Shown here piece by piece: positions 60,352 through 64,000 of a stretch of DNA of 64,000 nt; position 1 is the first letter of the stretch; each line of letters starts with the position of its first letter. The stretch is from positions 162,792-226,791 of the forward strand of contig NZ_MXPU01000011.1 in the NCBI RefSeq assembly GCF_002204185.1. Direction: 5' to 3'. The position numbers and the translations under genes are program-made. Under the pieces are notes generated by a model, which did no database searches, was not told where the DNA came from, and was given only the letters and a program-made list of their open reading frames with translations. The DNA comes from Rhizobium esperanzae (GTDB taxonomy: Bacteria; Pseudomonadota; Alphaproteobacteria; Rhizobiales; Rhizobiaceae).

Positions 60352-63300
60352 ATGTATCGCAACGCTCGCCGGTGGATTTCGCACTCACTTCTGGTGGATT
60401 CGTTGGTGCCCCGATGGTTGACCGTCGGTGGAAAGGAAAGACCGCGCAAACCTGCCGGAAAGCATAAGGATGGTGCTCAACTTGCGGCATCGGTGCAAAC
60501 CGCCGATGGACACAAGCAGGGCACCCTTGTCGACGATCCCTATAAGGATGCGGCCCTCAACGAGCATGATGGCGGGCAGAGAGCGCACGTGAACGGCGAC
60601 GCGGACAACAGCCTCGAAGAGCGGCCGTTGCCTGACACTTTCGCAACGCCTGGCGAAATGGGAATTCGAAGCGGCGATGTGGCCGCGCTGTCGGCGCCTA
60701 TGCCGGATTTTGCACGTTTCCAGTGGCGCGCGGATGGAGTTGCGTTCGGGACCGCATCGTCTCTTCAGCGCACCGACACGGCAATAAGCTCCATGGGCGA
60801 CGATCCTCTTGCTCCCTATCTGCCGCAAAGCCCTGCACCGACAGCTTCGGGGCATGGTGCTCCCAAGGTGGCGGCCGGGCGTGCTCATTCGGGCAAGGTC
60901 GTCATTCTCGAATCGAGCCCGTCAGGGCAGGCGACGGCGCACGACGTCGGCGCGAATTCGCTGGCCTTCGGCATGCCCTTTGGCGTGTGCGGGTGCGGCT
61001 ATTTTACCTCCCCAACGCGGATTCTCGATTGGGCTCATGGCGGTGCCCTGCTTCAACAGGACGGTCAATTGCCGGGGACCAGGCTGATCGAAGGGCCGGA
61101 CTATGTGGCGACGATCAAGCAGGCCATCGGCGCCTCGGTCAGCGATCCGCTTCTCGATCGTGACGTGTCCCCACTCTCGGGCTGGACCGGCACTGCAACA
61201 TGGTCGGACGCGGCGCTCACCAATGGAACCCTGCCAGGCGGGGGAGAGACGGGAACGGGAACAAAATCCAAGGATATCGGTATCCTGTCCGGCTCTGTGA
61301 CGAAGCCACCTAAGCCTTCTACGCAGGGGTCATCGACAACGCAGAGTCTGGCGGCTGCGGCGGCGGTCAGCAACGCGATCGTGCTGGAAAACCAGAAGCA
61401 GGGCAATCCGGAGAGCGAGTGGGGCATCGACGGTGCCGGCAGCTCCAACATCGAAGGGTTTGCGACCGATATCAGCGTCGATAATGGCAAGACGATCAGC
61501 TTCAAGATCAATACCAATTCCACCAACTACCGGATCGATATCTATCGGCTCGGCTATTATGGCGGCATGGGGGCGCGCAAGGTCGCGACGATGCAGCACA
61601 CAGGATTGCAGACCCAACCTAGTCCGTTGCGCAATGCGACGACCGGCACGGTGGACGCCGGTAACTGGGCCGTCTCGGCGTCCTGGACCGTACCGGATGA
61701 TGCCGTTTCAGGCGTCTATATCGCCAAGCTCGTCCGTCAGGATGGCACCTCCGGCGAAAATCACATCCCGTTCATCGTGCGCGACGACGACAGCCACAGC
61801 GACGTTGTCTTCCAGACCGCGGATGAGACCTGGCAAGCTTACAATGGTTGGGGTGGCGCAAACCTCTATGGCGGCAACGGTCCGGCGACAGGGCAGGGTG
61901 CCGGTCGCGCCTATGCCGTTAGCTACAACAGGCCGATCGCGACGCGCGGCGGGGTCGGCACTTACGCCGGTCCCCAGGACTATCTGTTCGGTGCTGAATA
62001 TGCGGGCATCTACTGGCTGGAACAGAACGGCTATGATGTCTCCTATCTGTCGGGTGTCGACGCCGATCGCTATGGCAGCCTGTTGCTCAATCACAAGACT
62101 TATGTCGATGCCGGGCATGACGAATATTGGTCGGGACAGCAGAGAACCAATGTCGAGGCCGCGCGCGATGCGGGCGTCAACCTGATGTTCTGGAGCGGCA
62201 ACGAAGTCTATTGGCGCACCCGCTGGGGCAACGCCTATAGCGCCGACGGCACGCCCTACCGCACCCTGATCACCTACAAGGAGACATGGGCGGGCGGCGA
62301 TATCGATCCTTCCGACCAATGGACAGGCACCTTCCGCGACCCACGCTTCAGCCCACCTGCCATCGGCGGCGGCAATCCGGAGAATTCGCTGACCGGCCAG
62401 CTGTTCAAGGTCGACGATGTCGGCAGCAACCTCGGTGCGATCACCGTTGGCTATGATGATGCCAACCTTCGCTTCTGGCGCAATACGAGCGTTGCCAATC
62501 TCCAGCCGGGGCAGACGGCAACGCTCACCAAGAATTATCTCGGTTACGAGTGGGACGAAGCGCCCGATAACGGCTTCGATCCGGCTGGCCTGGTGAAGCT
62601 GTCGTCGACGACGCTTCCGGTAAGCAGCTATTTGTTCGATTACGGAAACACGACCGGCAATGCGACGGCGACCCACAATCTGACGCTCTATCGCGCCCCC
62701 AGCGGCGCGCTGGTGTTCGGCGCCGGCACGGTCTACTGGACATGGGGTCTCAGCGACAATCACGACCTCACGGCGACCCGGACGGACTCGCGCGTACAGC
62801 AGGCAATGGTCAATTTGCTTGCCGACATGGGCATTCAGCCTGGAACGCTACAGTCCGGGCTCACCGCCGCGACCGCTTCGTCGGACCACACTGCGCCGAC
62901 ATCGGTCATCACGGTGCCCGCCACGGCGACCGTTGGATCCACCGTGACGATTACCGGCACCGCTGCCGATACCGGAGGCGGGGTCATCGCCGCGGTCGAG
63001 GTTTCGACCGACAACGGTGCGAGCTGGCATCCGGCGACGGGCGATGAGAACTGGACTTATACCTGGCAGCCGCAAACCGCGGGCACCTATACTATCCGGT
63101 CTCGCGCAGTCGATGATAACGTCAACCTGGAGACGCCCTCGGCGGGACGAACGGTCACCGTCAGCGGGCCGAGTTACACCTCTCTCTTCGGTTCGGGGAC
63201 ACCAGCGGTCGTCAACACCAACGATACCTCGGCGGTTGAACTCGGCTTCAAATTCCAGACGTCCGTGGCAGGTACGGTCACCGGCATTCGTTTTTATAAG

Positions 63301-64000
63301 GGCAGTCAGGATACCGGCACGCATACCGGTTCACTGTGGTCGAGTACCGGCACGCGGATTGCGACCCTCACTTTCACAAACGAGACTGCCAGCGGCTGGC
63401 AGACCGCCTATTTCACCAGTCCGGTATCGCTGACGGTCGGACAAACCTACACCGCATCTTACCATACCAATAGCGGTCACTATTCGTCGACGACCGGCTA
63501 CTTCACCTCAAATGTAACCAGCGGTCCGCTCACGGCGCCGGCCAGCGGCAACGGCGTCTATGCCTATGGCAGCAACAGCCTATTCCCCACGAGCACCTTC
63601 CAGTCGACGAACTATTGGGTCGATGTGATGTTTACGACGTCGAGCTCGAATACGACGCCGACGGCGGTTGCCGATACAGGGGATGCGACGGAGAAGGGTG
63701 GTGTGGCCAATGGCTCGGGCGGCGTGGTTGCGAGCGGCAACGTGCTGACCAACGACACCGATCCGGATACCGGTGACACCAAGACCGTCACGGCAGTCCG
63801 TTTCGGGACGACGTCAGGTACGCTCGGCTCGGCGCTGAACGGCACCTATGGCAGTCTCGTGCTCAATGCATCGGGTACCTATAGCTATGCGGTCAACGAG
63901 AACAATGCGACCGTTCAGGCGCTGCGACAGTCGACCAACACGCTGAGCGATGTCTTCAGCTACACGATGCGCGACAGCGCCGGCGCCACGGCCACGGCGA
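60352..64000 (+). CDS. Giant modular surface protein with dimethylformamidase-like domain, 3' end outside window
   Basis: The plus strand is open from the ATG at 60352, which has GAGGGG 8 nt upstream, to the edge: 1216 residues. The N-terminal 330 residues are low-complexity and have no signal peptide. Residues about 337-830 resemble the large subunit of N,N-dimethylformamidase (RIDIYRLGYYGGMGARKV, GHDEYWSGQQR, FWSGNEVYWRTRWG). About 845-940 are an Ig-like domain, about 941-1097 a DUF4082 domain (TGIRFYKGSQDTGTHTG), and from 1100 cadherin/VCBS-type repeats (GNVLTNDTDPDTGD). Type I secretion with a C-terminal signal beyond the edge is likely. Its role in the locus may be surface anchoring or glycan binding. 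Confidence 0.88.
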   Translation, partial: MYRNARRWISHSLLVDSLVPRWLTVGGKERPRKPAGKHKDGAQLAASVQTADGHKQGTLVDDPYKDAALNEHDGGQRAHVNGDADNSLEERPLPDTFATPGEMGIRSGDVAALSAPMPDFARFQWRADGVAFGTASSLQRTDTAISSMGDDPLAPYLPQSPAPTASGHGAPKVAAGRAHSGKVVILESSPSGQATAHDVGANSLAFGMPFGVCGCGYFTSPTRILDWAHGGALLQQDGQLPGTRLIEGPDYVATIKQAIGASVSDPLLDRDVSPLSGWTGTATWSDAALTNGTLPGGGETGTGTKSKDIGILSGSVTKPPKPSTQGSSTTQSLAAAAAVSNAIVLENQKQGNPESEWGIDGAGSSNIEGFATDISVDNGKTISFKINTNSTNYRIDIYRLGYYGGMGARKVATMQHTGLQTQPSPLRNATTGTVDAGNWAVSASWTVPDDAVSGVYIAKLVRQDGTSGENHIPFIVRDDDSHSDVVFQTADETWQAYNGWGGANLYGGNGPATGQGAGRAYAVSYNRPIATRGGVGTYAGPQDYLFGAEYAGIYWLEQNGYDVSYLSGVDADRYGSLLLNHKTYVDAGHDEYWSGQQRTNVEAARDAGVNLMFWSGNEVYWRTRWGNAYSADGTPYRTLITYKETWAGGDIDPSDQWTGTFRDPRFSPPAIGGGNPENSLTGQLFKVDDVGSNLGAITVGYDDANLRFWRNTSVANLQPGQTATLTKNYLGYEWDEAPDNGFDPAGLVKLSSTTLPVSSYLFDYGNTTGNATATHNLTLYRAPSGALVFGAGTVYWTWGLSDNHDLTATRTDSRVQQAMVNLLADMGIQPGTLQSGLTAATASSDHTAPTSVITVPATATVGSTVTITGTAADTGGGVIAAVEVSTDNGASWHPATGDENWTYTWQPQTAGTYTIRSRAVDDNVNLETPSAGRTVTVSGPSYTSLFGSGTPAVVNTNDTSAVELGFKFQTSVAGTVTGIRFYKGSQDTGTHTGSLWSSTGTRIATLTFTNETASGWQTAYFTSPVSLTVGQTYTASYHTNSGHYSSTTGYFTSNVTSGPLTAPASGNGVYAYGSNSLFPTSTFQSTNYWVDVMFTTSSSNTTPTAVADTGDATEKGGVANGSGGVVASGNVLTNDTDPDTGDTKTVTAVRFGTTSGTLGSALNGTYGSLVLNASGTYSYAVNENNATVQALRQSTNTLSDVFSYTMRDSAGATATA

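Noticed and set aside
61708..62763. A 351-codon minus-strand frame inside the giant surface gene
   Set aside because: The plus-strand frame has recognisable domains throughout; the minus frame is a compositional shadow.

Overview
The window looks like chromosomal DNA of a Rhizobium of the leguminosarum/etli group. The evidence is high GC with Rhizobiaceae codon use, a RopA-type porin, an rgt-like galacturonosyltransferase cluster, an iol locus in the order known from Sinorhizobium/Rhizobium, and several short intergenic palindromic repeats typical of the family. I see no insertion sequence, prophage, CRISPR array or rRNA. The only RNA gene I am sure of is a tRNA-Ser(GCU).

Layout. 1-6.4 kb: three tandem GT39 glycosyltransferases (the first cut by the window edge), a GT2 polyprenyl-phosphate sugar synthase and a UPF0104 membrane protein, matching the dodecaprenyl-P-GalA system that decorates LPS core. 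6.4-8.7 kb: an ECF42-like sigma factor behind three YCII/DGPF proteins. 8.8-20.7 kb: mostly single genes. These are Amn (possibly leaderless), small secreted or membrane proteins, a Sel1-like protein behind a candidate c-di-GMP-type RNA leader, a VOC protein, an aminotransferase, two paralogous PilZ-like proteins, a host-attachment protein, LysR and AraC regulators, a MATE exporter, a 53-residue TRASH-like Cys protein and a DUF1127 protein. 20.8-29.0 kb: iolB-iolE-iolD-iolC, the RpiR repressor iolR and an IolY-like dehydrogenase, with GGAA-N6-TTCC-like operators in the gaps. 29.1-32.3 kb: a ferredoxin reductase, tRNA-Ser and ropA with its terminator.

32.4-64 kb is one large Wzx/Wzy-type polysaccharide locus. 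It holds gmd, a Wzz/BY-kinase fusion, three glycosyltransferases in an ATGA-overlapping chain, a Wzy polymerase coupled to a beta-helix protein, a PhyH dioxygenase, a GT26 enzyme, the initiating sugar transferase, a UDP-xylose-synthase-like decarboxylase and two more glycosyltransferases. These are followed by a LuxR regulator with a degenerate receiver and a six-gene overlapping operon for acylated amino sugars (WbpD/B/E-like enzymes, a second acyltransferase, an epimerase and a second DegT aminotransferase). The locus ends with a Wzx flippase, a Wza-like export protein and the start of a giant modular surface protein with a dimethylformamidase-like domain.

Together these genes predict a surface polysaccharide containing a 6-deoxyhexose, a pentose (xylose-type) and one or two acylated aminodeoxy sugars. 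It would be built on undecaprenyl phosphate, flipped, polymerised and exported with tyrosine-kinase control of chain length. The individual families are well known; this combination, and its proposed tailoring enzymes, is the most promising candidate for an undescribed system here.
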